Both the position numbers and the translations under genes were made by a program. A stretch of 64,000 nt of DNA from Lacrimispora celerecrescens (GTDB taxonomy: Bacteria > Bacillota > Clostridia > Lachnospirales > Lachnospiraceae): positions 174,221 to 238,220 of the forward strand of contig NZ_JPME01000013.1 of the NCBI RefSeq assembly GCF_000732605.1, read 5' to 3'. Below, piece by piece: positions 14,341 through 23,799 of this stretch (position 1 is the stretch's first letter; every line of letters begins with the position of its first letter). The notes beneath the pieces were generated by a model. It made no database searches and was not told where the DNA came from. It worked only from the letters and a program-made list of their open reading frames with translations.

Positions 14341-14778
14341 TTATCTTACCGAAAAGCCGTTACTCTTCAAATATTCAACTGCCAATCTCAACAGTTCCCC
14401 ATTATTAACGGTATTTTTAATTGTGTCGTCCCAAACATGAGGAGAATTATGTCCTACATCTAATCCACCATGCAGACCTTGATTCGCCCATGTAGCAACC
14501 TGATCACCAGTTGCATCATAATAACTGTCCATAGCATCCGTATCAATGTACACGGAAGCTATTACTTTATTTCCTTTTACCTTTGGCTCAACCTTTACCG
14601 CTGATCTTAAGAAATCATATTGCCGTTTGTAATACTCTGGCGTATAGCTATCATAATATCTTTGCAAGAAATAGTTTAAAGTTTGATAGACTCTTTTTTC
14701 CATCTCATCAACCATTCCTAGCATAGTCGGCTGTAAAGCCGCGGCCAATTCATTCATGTTACTTACCCTTTTTGCCAT
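14341..14778 (-). CDS. Phage-like virion protein (HK97-gp10-like size)
   Basis: ATG 14778 is chosen because AGGAGGAAT precedes it; the longer frame runs through the upstream cold-shock gene. The 145-residue product starts MAKRVSNMNELAAALQPTML, continues with a helix and FLQRYYDSYTPEYYKRQYDF, and ends in a region with GLHGGLDVGHNSPHVWDD. The Y-D-S-Y-x-P-x-x-Y-x-R pattern is common in short phage head-tail or minor tail proteins that have survived in mobile elements. The start overlaps the 3' end of the cold-shock gene by 20 bp, so the two are co-expressed. Exact role unknown. Confidence 0.6.
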   Translation of the reverse strand: MAKRVSNMNELAAALQPTMLGMVDEMEKRVYQTLNYFLQRYYDSYTPEYYKRQYDFLRSAVKVEPKVKGNKVIASVYIDTDAMDSYYDATGDQVATWANQGLHGGLDVGHNSPHVWDDTIKNTVNNGELLRLAVEYLKSNGFSVR

Positions 14779-15001
14779 ATCTGTTATTCCTCCTGTTCCT
14801 CTCTGTGGCCTCAATCACCGAAATATTCATAGCTTTATTATCGGCTCTATCATCTGTACATACATCGAAATATACCAGATAGCCACATTCAACATGCTCA
14901 CCATTTAACTTTGACTGATGGATAAAATACGTTTGATTATTATCGCCACGAATAAACCCATACCCCTTGTCTTCAAAATACTTTGTTACTCTTCCGATCA
15001 T
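14759..15001 (-). CDS. Cold-shock domain protein, divergent
   Basis: The 80-residue protein begins MIGRVTKYFEDKGYGFIRGD and contains TYFIHQSKLNG, matching the two RNP motifs of the cold-shock domain (K-G-x-G-F-I and x-F-x-H). It binds single-stranded nucleic acid as a five-strand OB fold. The protein is longer than CspA by a basic tail (ERNRRNNRYGKKGK), and less conserved, as expected for a phage- or ICE-borne copy. GGAGG lies close before ATG 15001. It overlaps the start of the virion-like gene by 20 bp. Confidence 0.85.
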   Translation of the reverse strand: MIGRVTKYFEDKGYGFIRGDNNQTYFIHQSKLNGEHVECGYLVYFDVCTDDRADNKAMNISVIEATERNRRNNRYGKKGK

Positions 15002-15597
15002 AACTTATCCTCCTTTTTTTATTTTGTGTTACTATAAAACTGCTGTTTGCTAGTGTCATGTGATTGTGCTATTACAATGCCCCTGTGACGCACCAGAATG
15101 TCCATATAGGCATTTGGGGCTATGGGAGAGGTATTGTTTACCTTTGAAATTTCAGGCACTAAAATAAGCCACATACTCATATTTTTCATACAAGCATATG
15201 GACTTATTTAGATGTCCAAATATGTTAATGGGGCAATAATGGGTCAAATTGATCATTGCCTATGTCTAACCGTTGATTTACGTTGTTTTTTGATAATTAA
15301 CCGTAGGTTCGATTCCTATCAGATGCATTTTTTATTTGTCTGGTTTATTTATCTAAAACCCTTGATTTACGGGCTTTCTTCCATCTCTCTATTTATAAAT
15401 CCCATTTTAAAACAAAGTTTTTTAAATTCTCATTCCTGTGCTAAAAATTAGCCGTAATATTATGTATTCCACTTTTACAGTGTATTTCATGTTGTCCACA
15501 TTATATTCCTTAATTTTTCGCTTCCCTTTCTTTTCACTCTTAACAGCGAAAAGTTTATAGACTCCTTCGCCTCAACACGACTATGGTTGAATTTAAC
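15002..15597. other. Intergenic region with a T-arm-like hairpin
   Basis: No gene is called. The open frame at 15212-15451 has no ribosome binding site. At 15303-15319 the plus strand reads GTAGG-TTCGATT-CCTAT, a perfect tRNA T-arm form, followed by CAGATGCA, but no full tRNA folds around it. It resembles the minihelix at 7277-7319 (TTCGATTCC, then GATGC). Inverted CCCC/GGGG segments lie near 15080-15120. Confidence 0.45.
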
Positions 15598-15846
15598 TTA
15601 CCACTTGATTAATTCCTGAAGTCTCTTCATTTCTCTGTGTTCAAATCCCAATTCCTTCAATGCCTTACAAATACCTTCTGCATATCCCCAATGCCTGTCT
15701 GATTTTCGCTGATTCCTTTCACATTCATACATATCATCATTTTTAAAACACTGCTTTACAGTTTCAAACTCTTCTTTCGACTGCTCTGCGATTCTGATCG
15801 CTTCATATAGCAAATCCTCACATTTTAAAGCTTCACGTTGTGTCAT
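15598..15846 (-). CDS. Hypothetical helical protein (82 aa)
   Basis: ATG 15846 follows AGGAGG at 8 nt. The product is almost entirely helical, rich in charged residues, and begins MTQREALKCEDLLYEAIRIA; it carries several cysteines (CEDLL, QCFKND, YECERN, GICKAL) without an obvious metal-site spacing. The three-helix bundle size is common in small phage accessory proteins. It is the last gene of the AT-rich region; GC content rises immediately after it, so the right border of the mobile segment probably lies near 15.9 kb. Function unknown. Confidence 0.65.
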   Translation of the reverse strand: MTQREALKCEDLLYEAIRIAEQSKEEFETVKQCFKNDDMYECERNQRKSDRHWGYAEGICKALKELGFEHREMKRLQELIKW

Positions 15847-16005
15847 AGTGCAATCCTCCTGTGCTAAAACTATAATATACTTTCAATGATTACGAAGCTG
15901 GAAATTATTTCCAGTAACTGCACTAGACCTACGTTTCACTTCATTCTATTCTCGTTGTAACTCTGCATTGAGCAGTTTACATAAATAAACTAAGGAGGTA
16001 TCCAT

Positions 16006-16971
16006 ATGGTATACGAAACATTTCTGGAAACGATCAAACATTCCCTGAAAGAAAAGCTGGGGCCGGAATTCACCCTGACACTCCAGCCCATCACCAAGAA
16101 CAACGGACTTATCCTGCATGGACTTTGCATCGGGAAGGCCAACGAACGGGCAGCCCCCACCATCTATTTAAACCATTTCTATGAATCATACCAAAAGGGC
16201 AGGCCTTTTCATGCCATCCTTGATGACATCCTGTCTCTTTACCAAAGCAGCCCCCTGCCGGCAGAACTTCCCATAGAAGAATTCCTGTCCCAGGAACAGA
16301 TTATGGAAAAAGTTATCTTCCGGCTTATTAACGAACCGGCCAACCGGGAACTATTAAAAGAAGTCCCCCATATTTCCTATCCGGAGCTGGATCTTTCTAT
16401 TACATTCTACCTTTCCGTTCAAAAAGACGAAGACAGTCTCCTTACTGCGCTCATCTACAACCGACATCAAAAAGCCTGGAACCGGTCTACGGAAGAATTA
16501 TATCAGGCTGCCAAGTCAAATACTCCCCGCCTTTTCCCGGCCCGTATCCGTTCTCTTCCCGAAGCCATTAAAGATATTGTGAAAAAGTCGTCGGAACATG
16601 GAGTAAACGAAGATTCCCTGGAAGAAATCTTTGATACCACGCCCCTGTCTCCTCCTATGTACGTACTGTCCAATTCCTCTGGAATAAACGGGGCAGGCTG
16701 CCTGCTTTACGAAGGCATAATAAAAGACTTCGCATCATGCAGCGGCAGCGATTTGATCATACTGCCCTCGAGCATTCACGAAGTCCTCATTATTCCATAC
16801 AGCAAAGACATTTCTTTTGATGAATTAGCAGAAACCGTTTTCTCCATTAACCAGGAAGAGGTACCGGAAGAAGACCGTCTGTCCAACCACATCTATTTCT
16901 ATTCCAGAAGCAGCAGTAAGCTATCCATTGCATTCACCTCTTCTGCCCCAATCGGAACAAAGAATCCATGA
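16006..16971 (+). CDS. DUF5688 family protein
   Basis: ATG 16006 follows AAGGAGG at 7 nt. The 321-residue protein starts MVYETFLETIKHSLKEKLG and has the DUF5688 features I remember from Lachnospiraceae: LILHGLCIGKANERAAPTIY, MEKVIFRLINEPANRELL, ITFYLSV, then a C-terminal domain with PPMYVLSNSSGINGAGCLLY and SDLIILPSSIHEVLIIPY. Function is unknown; the family is often present in several copies and expressed from mobile-region borders. The last 38 bp overlap the 3' end of the convergent thrE-like gene. Confidence 0.85.
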   Translation: MVYETFLETIKHSLKEKLGPEFTLTLQPITKNNGLILHGLCIGKANERAAPTIYLNHFYESYQKGRPFHAILDDILSLYQSSPLPAELPIEEFLSQEQIMEKVIFRLINEPANRELLKEVPHISYPELDLSITFYLSVQKDEDSLLTALIYNRHQKAWNRSTEELYQAAKSNTPRLFPARIRSLPEAIKDIVKKSSEHGVNEDSLEEIFDTTPLSPPMYVLSNSSGINGAGCLLYEGIIKDFASCSGSDLIILPSSIHEVLIIPYSKDISFDELAETVFSINQEEVPEEDRLSNHIYFYSRSSSKLSIAFTSSAPIGTKNP

Positions 16972-17353
16972 TAAAAATAGCCATTGCTATGGCACCCGAA
17001 ACCTGAAGCGTTTCCACCAGATAATGGCTGGAAAGATCCGGATTGTTTGCAATCACATAAGACACGCTCCGGTAAATGGACGTTCCCGGAACCGACGGCA
17101 GAATGCCTGCCACCAGGAACACCGTGACCGGAGCTTTAAAAATCCGGGCGAAGATATGGCTGGTTAATGCCACCAGCAGACTGGATAGAAAAGCTGCTGC
17201 TATGACAGAACCGGAGGATGCATGCACCAAAAGATAGACAAGCCAACTGGCTGCTCCGATTCCTCCCGCCAGAATTACATGCTTCTTTGGAAGCTCCAAT
17301 ATTAAAGAAAAGCTGATTACAGCCAGGAAGGCCCCTATCGTCTGCACTACCAT
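16934..17353 (-). CDS. Threonine/serine exporter, ThrE C-terminal half (DUF3815)
   Basis: This 139-residue membrane protein has four or five hydrophobic helices and the PSVPGTSIYRSVSYVI motif typical of the DUF3815/ThrE_2 family. With the preceding DUF1212 protein it forms a split version of ThrE, an exporter of threonine and serine. ATG 17353 is chosen because AGGAGG lies 7 nt before it; this start falls inside the end of the partner gene, so the two overlap by 7 bp. The 3' end overlaps the convergent DUF5688 gene. Confidence 0.85.
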   Translation of the reverse strand: MVVQTIGAFLAVISFSLILELPKKHVILAGGIGAASWLVYLLVHASSGSVIAAAFLSSLLVALTSHIFARIFKAPVTVFLVAGILPSVPGTSIYRSVSYVIANNPDLSSHYLVETLQVSGAIAMAIFIMDSLFRLGQKR

Positions 17354-18123
17354 GAAAGCCCTCCTGTCAGCCACTGAAATAAGCCCATGCCTGCTCCCAC
17401 GCCTGCTGCCACTGCAAGAGCGATCACCACCGCCTCCATGATCCTGGCCGTTCCCGAAGCATAATCACCATTTAAGGTATCCCGAATTGCCGTGGTAAAT
17501 ATAACACCGGGAACCAAAGGCATGATAGCTCCGATAATGATAATATCACTTTTAATACCCGGTATAAGCCACTGTCCCATAAAAAGGGTGGCAATTGCTA
17601 TTAAAAATGCACAAAATGCATTAGCGCAGAAATCATTGAGCCTGATTCTTGCGGAAACCTCCATAGCCGTCGCTAAGGAAATTCCGGTCACAGCTGCCGC
17701 CAGGCAGTCTCTTGCTCCTCCCCCTAAAAGCAGAGTAAAAAATACTGCCACGCCCATGACTCCAATATCCTTTAGTCTCCTGCCGTATTGAACTGAATCC
17801 CGTATATCCGTCAGTCTTACGTAAGCTTCCTCCACTGTCATGCGGTCCTCACACAGCATTCTGGAAACATCATTGACCAGGTAAACCCTGTTTAAGTTGG
17901 TGGATCTTCCCGTAACCCTTCGTGCTACCGTTATAGCCTCAATGGCGGGGTCATTAAGGGACGCAAAGATCCCTGTTGAAAAAACAATGGCTTCCGCAGT
18001 ATTCCTGCCTGCCTTACGTAAAATGTGGTCAATGGTATTCTCCACCCGGTAAATTTCCGCACCGCTTACCAGCATAATCTCACCTGCCAGAACCGCAGTT
18101 TCCACAAGCAGCTTATCATTCAT
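17347..18123 (-). CDS. Threonine/serine exporter, ThrE N-terminal half (DUF1212)
   Basis: The 258-residue protein has the soluble N-terminal ThrE part (LAGEIMLVSGAEIYRVENTI and AEAIVFSTGIFASL) followed by about five transmembrane helices including PLVPGVIFTTAIRDTL. The G-A-E-x-x-R-V-E-x-T motif is typical of DUF1212. Together with the downstream DUF3815 subunit it should export threonine/serine. Its ATG lies within the last codons of feoB as now read, so it is either transcribed with feoAB or has an internal promoter. Confidence 0.87.
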   Translation of the reverse strand: MNDKLLVETAVLAGEIMLVSGAEIYRVENTIDHILRKAGRNTAEAIVFSTGIFASLNDPAIEAITVARRVTGRSTNLNRVYLVNDVSRMLCEDRMTVEEAYVRLTDIRDSVQYGRRLKDIGVMGVAVFFTLLLGGGARDCLAAAVTGISLATAMEVSARIRLNDFCANAFCAFLIAIATLFMGQWLIPGIKSDIIIIGAIMPLVPGVIFTTAIRDTLNGDYASGTARIMEAVVIALAVAAGVGAGMGLFQWLTGGLSW

Positions 18124-20144
18124 AGGCTTATTCCTCTGATATTATGTTTAAAAAATAAGACTTCCAATCTGAAATACCAGTACAGAAGCAGCCCAGGCCA
18201 CTGCCAACTGGAAAAGCACCATACCAAGGTCCAACTCATAGAACCCGTTTCCTTTTTAATCGTTGCAACGGCTGCAATACAAGGGGAATAAAGGAGGCAG
18301 AAAATCATCAACGCATAGGCATTCACGCCGCCAAAGCCAAAACCCCCAAGGATCCCTGAAAGTTCTCCCATTCCCGCTGCGGAATTTATATTGTTGATTC
18401 CAAAGAGAACCGAAAAGCTGGAAACAACCACTTCCTTTGCAGAAAGCCCGGATATAAGGGCTACTGCTATCCTCCAGTCTCCAAGGCCAGCCGGGCGAAG
18501 AACAGGAACTAAAACTCTTCCGATGGCGGCTGCAAAGCTCTTTGAAACATCTGCCACAAATCCTGACGGTCCGCTGTTTAACACAAACCAAAGCACTATG
18601 GTCGCAAGGAAAATGGTAGTTCCCGCTTTACTTAAATAATCTCTAACTTTGTCCCATACATAGATAGCCACCGTTCTGCCATTTGGTGTCTTATATTCAG
18701 GAAGTTCAATAAGCAGGGTATCCTCTTCCTCAGCTTTAGACATCCGGTGGGTCACATAAGCGATCGTAATAGCAACCATGAGTCCGATGAGATACAGGGA
18801 ATAGGCTACAATCAGAGCATGTTTCGGGAAAAACATCTGGGAAAACAGGACGTATATGGGGAGTCTGGCAGAGCAGGACATAAAAGGCGTAATCAAAATA
18901 GTCCTCTTCCTGTCCTTTTCACTGGGAAGAGACCTGGCCGCCATAACTGCCGGAACGGTACATCCAAACCCCAATAGCATGGGAAGAAATGCCTTTCCGG
19001 AAAGCCCTACCCGCCCCATAATCTCATTCATGACATAAGCAACCCTTGCCATATATCCGCTGTCTTCCAGAAAAGCCAGTGCAAGGAACAGAATAAATAT
19101 ATTAGGCAGGAACGTCAGGATTCCACCGACTCCGGCTATAATTCCATCTACCACCAGGGAAGTAATCCAGGCGGAAGCATGGATGCCTTCCATAAACTGA
19201 TACATGTAGGTGGAAAGCATAGTTAAAGCGATTTCAAAATACCCCTTTAAGAAATCACCTACCGTAAAGGTTAAAAAGAACACCAGCGCCATAATACCCA
19301 GGAAAAACGGTAAACCTAAAAAGGGGTGGGTCAGATATTCGTCAATCTTATCTGAAAATGCGGCTTTTTGTTCCTTGTTCACCAGGCATTCGTGGATGAT
19401 GCTTTCTATATAGTCGTATTTCTGATTGATAATCTCTTTCTCATAATTATGGTCTATGATATTGCTTAAATCAAGGGGATGGTCATTCCAGACCTCCTCA
19501 TCATATTCCAGGAATTTAATGGCATGCCACCTTAGATTATCCATCTTCCCATAATGAGCCTTTAACACGGTTTCTATCTTGGAAATTTTATTCTCAATTT
19601 TAGGCGTATAATTTACGACCACGCCTTGAGGGTCTTCTTCATAATGGTGTACTACTGCATGAAGCAGGACATCAAGCCCGGTCCGTTTTCTTGCAGAAAC
19701 CGGCACCACCGGAATGGACCCCAACATCTCAGGAAGACGATGCAAGTCAATTTCCATTCCCCTGTCCTCAACGATGTCCATCATGTTAAGGGCTAGAATA
19801 ACCGGCTTTTTAAGTTCCAGAAGCTGAAGGGTCAAATACAGATTCCGTTCCAGGGATGAGGCGTCAACCACGTTGATGATCACATCCACCTCTCCGCTTT
19901 CCAGACATTTCCTTGTTACTTTTTCTTCCAGGGTATAGCAGGTAAGGCTGTAAATCCCAGGGGTGTCAATGACCCGGATGGGGCGTCCCTTGTAGCTGGT
20001 CTCTCCTTCCACTCTCTCCACGGTAACACCTGGCCAGTTGGCCACCTTAAGCTTTGCTCCTGTAAATGCATTGAATAAGGTTGTTTTCCCGCAATTGGGG
20101 TTTCCCACAAACCCGACTCGAATCATTTTGTTTTCCTTATTCAT
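18120..20144 (-). CDS. feoB: Ferrous iron transporter FeoB, C-terminus frameshifted
   Basis: FeoB imports Fe2+. The N-terminal G-domain is complete: GNPNCGKTTLFNAF (G1), VIDTPGIYSL (G3), LALNMMDIVED (G4) and PVSARKRTGLD (G5). The membrane part has the two Gate motifs (PFMSCSARLPIY and GLSAKEVVVSS). ATG 20144 is used because GGGAGG lies 9 nt upstream and the G1 motif then falls near residue 14. After SMSWTL the frame changes: the usual last helix (MVLFQLAVAWAASVLVFQIG, stop at 18148) is encoded in another frame, which fits loss of one G near 18224. As read, the final 28 residues are abnormal and overlap the thrE start. Confidence 0.93.
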   Translation of the reverse strand: MNKENKMIRVGFVGNPNCGKTTLFNAFTGAKLKVANWPGVTVERVEGETSYKGRPIRVIDTPGIYSLTCYTLEEKVTRKCLESGEVDVIINVVDASSLERNLYLTLQLLELKKPVILALNMMDIVEDRGMEIDLHRLPEMLGSIPVVPVSARKRTGLDVLLHAVVHHYEEDPQGVVVNYTPKIENKISKIETVLKAHYGKMDNLRWHAIKFLEYDEEVWNDHPLDLSNIIDHNYEKEIINQKYDYIESIIHECLVNKEQKAAFSDKIDEYLTHPFLGLPFFLGIMALVFFLTFTVGDFLKGYFEIALTMLSTYMYQFMEGIHASAWITSLVVDGIIAGVGGILTFLPNIFILFLALAFLEDSGYMARVAYVMNEIMGRVGLSGKAFLPMLLGFGCTVPAVMAARSLPSEKDRKRTILITPFMSCSARLPIYVLFSQMFFPKHALIVAYSLYLIGLMVAITIAYVTHRMSKAEEEDTLLIELPEYKTPNGRTVAIYVWDKVRDYLSKAGTTIFLATIVLWFVLNSGPSGFVADVSKSFAAAIGRVLVPVLRPAGLGDWRIAVALISGLSAKEVVVSSFSVLFGINNINSAAGMGELSGILGGFGFGGVNAYALMIFCLLYSPCIAAVATIKKETGSMSWTLVWCFSSWQWPGLLLYWYFRLEVLFFKHNIRGISL

Positions 20145-20370
20145 GTTTTGCAGCCTCCCTGATTTCAATTCCTTCTGATATCCTTCTGCCGAGAGCAAGG
20201 CGGGTACCCCTGACCTTGATAATCACAGTGCCGCTTCCCTTCTTATTCATCAGGGTAACAGGCGTCAGCTCATTGACTCCAAGAGCTTCCAGCCGCCTGG
20301 TGATGGCATCCTTTACCATCACGCTGTAAACGATGTAGGTTTTTCCGATTTCTCCTTCATATAGCTTCAT
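20137..20370 (-). CDS. feoA: FeoA, ferrous iron transport accessory protein
   Basis: This 77-residue SH3-like protein has the FeoA pattern: MKLYEGEIGKTYIVYSV, then RLEALGVNELTPVTLM and VIIKVRGTRLALGRRISEGI. It is thought to assist FeoB at the membrane. ATG 20370 is preferred as AGAGGAG precedes it. The gene overlaps the feoB start by 8 bp, so translation is coupled. A Fur-type box lies about 90 bp upstream. Confidence 0.92.
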   Translation of the reverse strand: MKLYEGEIGKTYIVYSVMVKDAITRRLEALGVNELTPVTLMNKKGSGTVIIKVRGTRLALGRRISEGIEIREAAKHE

Positions 20371-20457
20371 AATAATCTCCTCTGGATGCAGCCATTTCCA
20401 ACCGATGGCGTTCCAAAGCTCCTGCCTCAAATGCATCCATTGAGATTTTACTCTTAT

Positions 20458-20472
20458 TGAGAATCATTGTCA
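20458..20472. promoter_or_regulatory. Fur box upstream of feoAB
   Basis: TGAGAAT-C-ATTGTCA matches the 7-1-7 Fur consensus TGATAAT-N-ATTATCA at 13 of 15 positions and is a dyad. It lies 88 bp before feoA, consistent with iron-repressed expression. Confidence 0.8.
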
Positions 20473-20509
20473 ATACCAATCACCTGTTCTGACAACATTA
20501 TTTATTTCC

Positions 20510-22495
20510 TTATTCTTCCATTTCTAAAAGCATCTTTTTTACCTGGACCATCCGGTCACGCAGCTTTGCCGCCTCCTCAAAGTTAAGCTCTGCCGCAGCC
20601 TGGTGCATCTTCTTAGTAAGCTCCTTGGAAAGCTTTTCCAGTTCTTTGGCATCCATGGATTCCGGATCCTTCTTAAAGTCCTTCTCATCCTCAATGGCCG
20701 CCTTAGATATGGCAATGAGGTCGCGGACTGACTTTTTGATAGTAGTAGGAGTAATTCCATGCTCTTCATTATAACGCTGCTGGATGGCTCTCCTTCGGTT
20801 TGTCTCCTCAATCGCCACCCGCATGGAATCCGTTACCTTATCTGCGTACATGATTACATGGCCTTCGGAGTTTCTGGCCGCCCTTCCTACGGTCTGGATC
20901 AGGGAGGTCTCCGAGCGGAGAAAGCCTTCTTTATCCGCATCCAGAATGGCTACCAGGGTGATCTCCGGAATATCAAGGCCCTCACGGAGCAGGTTGATTC
21001 CCACCAGTACATCAAACACATCCAGACGCATATCCCGGATAATTTCGGAACGCTCCAGGGTATCGATGTCGGAGTGGAGATATTTTATCCGGATTCCCAC
21101 TTCTCTCATATAATCGGTCAGATCCTCGGCCATACGTTTGGTCAGAGTGGTGATCAGCACTTTGTTTTTCTTTGCTACTTCCTTATTTACCTCGGAAACC
21201 AGATCATCAATCTGTCCTTCTACCGGCCTGACATCAATTTCAGGGTCAAGAAGTCCGGTCGGTCTTATTATCTGCTCCACTCTTAAAAGCTCATGCTCAG
21301 CCTCATAAACGGAGGGCGTAGCAGAAACGAACATCATCTGATTGATCTTAGATTCAAATTCATCAAAATTTAAGGGCCGGTTATCAAGGGCTGACGGAAG
21401 GCGGAAACCGAAATTCACAAGTGTCGTCTTTCTGGAACGGTCTCCTGCGAACATCCCCCGTACCTGAGGCAGGGTGATGTGGGACTCATCTACCATGATC
21501 AGAAAATCATCCGGGAAATAATCAATCAGGGTACAGGGCGCCTCTCCCGGCTTGCTTCCGACCAAATGTCTGGAATAGTTTTCGATTCCGGAACAAAAGC
21601 CGGTTTCTTTCATCATTTCCACATCAAAATTTGTCCGCTCCGAGATCCTCTGTGCCTCTAACAGCTTGTCCTCACTCTTAAAATAAGATACCTGCTCGTT
21701 TAGTTCCTCCAGGATTGTCTGAGCCGCACGCTCCATTTTCTCCTTGGACACGACGTAATGGGAAGCCGGAAATATAGCCACATGCCCTAAGTCCGCCCGA
21801 ATCTCTCCTGTCAGGGTATCTATCTCTGTAATGCGTTCCACTTCATCTCCAAAAAACTCAATCCGGTATGCCTCACTGCCAGAATAGGCCGGGAATATCT
21901 CCACCACATCTCCTCTTACCCGGAAGGTCCCCCGCCTGAAATCCATATCATTCCGGTCATACTGGATATCAATCAGCTTATGGACCACTTCATCACGGTC
22001 CTTTATCATGCCAGGTCTTAAGGAAATAACCATTTCCTTATAATCGATGGGGCTTCCCAAGCCGTATATACAGGAAACCGAGGCCACGATGATCACATCT
22101 TTCCTCTCCGAAAGAGCAGCCGTAGCTGAATGCCGCAGCTTATCAATCTCATCATTAATTGCCGAATCCTTCTCTATATAGGTATCCGTAGAAGGCACGT
22201 AAGCCTCCGGCTGGTAGTAATCGTAATAGGAAACAAAATACTCTACTGCATTTTCAGGAAAAAATTCCTTGAACTCGCCGTAAAGCTGGGCTGCAAGCGT
22301 CTTATTATGGGCAATGATGAGAGTAGGCCTTTGCAGCTTATGAATTACATTTGCCATGGTAAAAGTCTTTCCAGATCCGGTAACTCCCAATAAAGTCTGG
22401 AATTGATTGCCCTCTTTAAATCCTTTCACAAGCTGGTCAATGGCTTCAGGCTGGTCACCGGTAGGAGCATATTCCGAATGTAATATAAAGTCCAT
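20510..22495 (-). CDS. uvrB: Excinuclease ABC subunit B
   Basis: UvrB is the damage-verifying helicase-like subunit of nucleotide excision repair. The 661-residue product has the Walker [16 protein letters not shown], the beta-hairpin region [25 protein letters not shown], the helicase motif [34 protein letters not shown] and the C-terminal UVR domain ([20 protein letters not shown]). Start 22495 is set by GGAGGTG 8 nt upstream and gives the usual length. A LexA-type box upstream indicates SOS control. Confidence 0.97.
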   Translation of the reverse strand: MDFILHSEYAPTGDQPEAIDQLVKGFKEGNQFQTLLGVTGSGKTFTMANVIHKLQRPTLIIAHNKTLAAQLYGEFKEFFPENAVEYFVSYYDYYQPEAYVPSTDTYIEKDSAINDEIDKLRHSATAALSERKDVIIVASVSCIYGLGSPIDYKEMVISLRPGMIKDRDEVVHKLIDIQYDRNDMDFRRGTFRVRGDVVEIFPAYSGSEAYRIEFFGDEVERITEIDTLTGEIRADLGHVAIFPASHYVVSKEKMERAAQTILEELNEQVSYFKSEDKLLEAQRISERTNFDVEMMKETGFCSGIENYSRHLVGSKPGEAPCTLIDYFPDDFLIMVDESHITLPQVRGMFAGDRSRKTTLVNFGFRLPSALDNRPLNFDEFESKINQMMFVSATPSVYEAEHELLRVEQIIRPTGLLDPEIDVRPVEGQIDDLVSEVNKEVAKKNKVLITTLTKRMAEDLTDYMREVGIRIKYLHSDIDTLERSEIIRDMRLDVFDVLVGINLLREGLDIPEITLVAILDADKEGFLRSETSLIQTVGRAARNSEGHVIMYADKVTDSMRVAIEETNRRRAIQQRYNEEHGITPTTIKKSVRDLIAISKAAIEDEKDFKKDPESMDAKELEKLSKELTKKMHQAAAELNFEEAAKLRDRMVQVKKMLLEMEE

Positions 22496-22569
22496 GATTA
22501 TTTCACCTCCAACAATGTCTATCACTTCCAATTATAGCATATGGCATGAAAAAAGTATAGCGAAACAGG

Positions 22570-22581
22570 GAACGTCTGTTC
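22570..22581. promoter_or_regulatory. LexA/DinR box upstream of uvrB
   Basis: GAAC-GTCT-GTTC fits the Gram-positive LexA (DinR) consensus CGAACRNRYGTTYC with one mismatch at the edge when read on the minus strand. It lies 75 bp upstream of uvrB and just upstream of a TATACT -10 candidate (near 22552-22557). Confidence 0.8.
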
Positions 22582-22653
22582 TTTTAGTATTGTAATTCTT
22601 CTCCTTTTAGTATATCATACATCCTATACTATGAAACAGCAGGAGGACTATTT

Positions 22654-23676
22654 ATGTACAGTTTTAATAATGACTATAGCGAAGGGGCCCATCCAAAGAT
22701 TTTAGAAGCCATGATCAATGCCAACTTAATCCAAAAAACCGGATATGGACTGGATGACAACTGCGCCGGCGCCCGTGCCCTCATCAGACAGGAAATCGGC
22801 AGAGAGGACGCAGATGTTCATTTTATTGTAGGCGGCACCCAGACCAATTTAATCACCATCGGCACAGCCCTGCGCCCCTGGCAGGCAGTCATCTCCACAG
22901 ATAAGGGGCATATAAACGTACATGAGACAGGAGCGATTGAAGCCACCGGGCATAAGGTTATAGCCATGCCATGCAAAGACGGAAAGCTGACTCCTGCCCA
23001 TATCCAGAAAGCTCTGGATCTTCACACCGATGAACACATGGTACAGCCGAAAATGGTCTATATATCCAACTCAACAGAAATCGGCACCCAATACAGCAAA
23101 GCAGAGCTGGAAGCTCTTCACCATATCTGCCGCCAAAAGGGATTGTACCTGTTTTTAGATGGAGCCCGCATGGGAGCGGCGCTCACAAGTTCTGTAAATG
23201 ATTTAACGCTGCAGGATATTGCAAGGCTTACTGATGTATTTTATATTGGCGGAACAAAAGGAGGCGCTTTGTTTGGAGAAGCCCTGGTGATTTGCCATCA
23301 GGATTTAAAACCGGATTTCCGGTTTATGGTAAAGCAGCGTGGAGCCATGCTGGCTAAGGGCTGGCTTCTGGGAATCCAGTTTGAGGAACTGTTTTCTAAC
23401 AACCTCTTCCATGATTTAGCCTCCCACTCAAATGAGATGGCAGCCATCTTAAGAAAAGGTATCGAAAAGTGCGGATATTCCTTCTATTCTGATTCCATGA
23501 CAAACCAACTATTTCCCATCTTTCCTGACCAGGTAATTGCAAAGCTGGAGAAGGACTTCCTCTTTTCGGTTCAGGAGCGGATCGACGACAGCCATACCGC
23601 CATCAGGCTGGTCACCTCCTGGGCTACCAGCGAAGAAGCATGCCGCAGGTTTGTCAGTCTTCTGGAAACATGCTGA
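22654..23676 (+). CDS. Low-specificity threonine aldolase-type PLP enzyme
   Basis: The 340-residue protein belongs to the beta-eliminating lyase / threonine aldolase family: MYSFNNDYSEGAHPKILEAM, FIVGGTQTNLITIGTAL, DGARMGAAL with the PLP-contacting Asp, and FYIGGTKGGALFGEALV with the PLP lysine in GGTKGG. Such enzymes cleave threonine or allo-threonine to glycine and acetaldehyde; many Firmicute homologues are untested. AGGAGG precedes ATG 22654. It is transcribed away from uvrB and ends at a bidirectional terminator shared with the protease gene. Confidence 0.9.
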   Translation: MYSFNNDYSEGAHPKILEAMINANLIQKTGYGLDDNCAGARALIRQEIGREDADVHFIVGGTQTNLITIGTALRPWQAVISTDKGHINVHETGAIEATGHKVIAMPCKDGKLTPAHIQKALDLHTDEHMVQPKMVYISNSTEIGTQYSKAELEALHHICRQKGLYLFLDGARMGAALTSSVNDLTLQDIARLTDVFYIGGTKGGALFGEALVICHQDLKPDFRFMVKQRGAMLAKGWLLGIQFEELFSNNLFHDLASHSNEMAAILRKGIEKCGYSFYSDSMTNQLFPIFPDQVIAKLEKDFLFSVQERIDDSHTAIRLVTSWATSEEACRRFVSLLETC

Positions 23677-23725
23677 TGGAAGAAGCCTACGAAGTAAAGT
23701 AGTTCATGAAAGAAATAAATGAAAG

Positions 23726-23781
23726 AAAAAAGCCCTCTATGGCCAGCAGTTAATTCACCGGCCATAAAGGACTTCTTTCTT
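23726..23781. terminator. Bidirectional terminator
   Basis: An imperfect stem (23730-23744 with 23760-23774, TATGGCC/GGCCATA core) has an A-run on the left and T-rich sequence on the right. It lies between the convergent aldolase and S41 protease genes. Confidence 0.7.
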
Positions 23782-23799
23782 TAAAGATCTAGTTAAAAT

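Noticed and set aside
15212..15451. 79-codon open frame
   Set aside because: No start signal; the composition looks non-coding and it runs over the T-arm-like hairpin.
18256..18591. Separate gene antiparallel or in another frame within feoB
   Set aside because: It is a shadow frame of feoB; the real anomaly is the frameshift near 18224.
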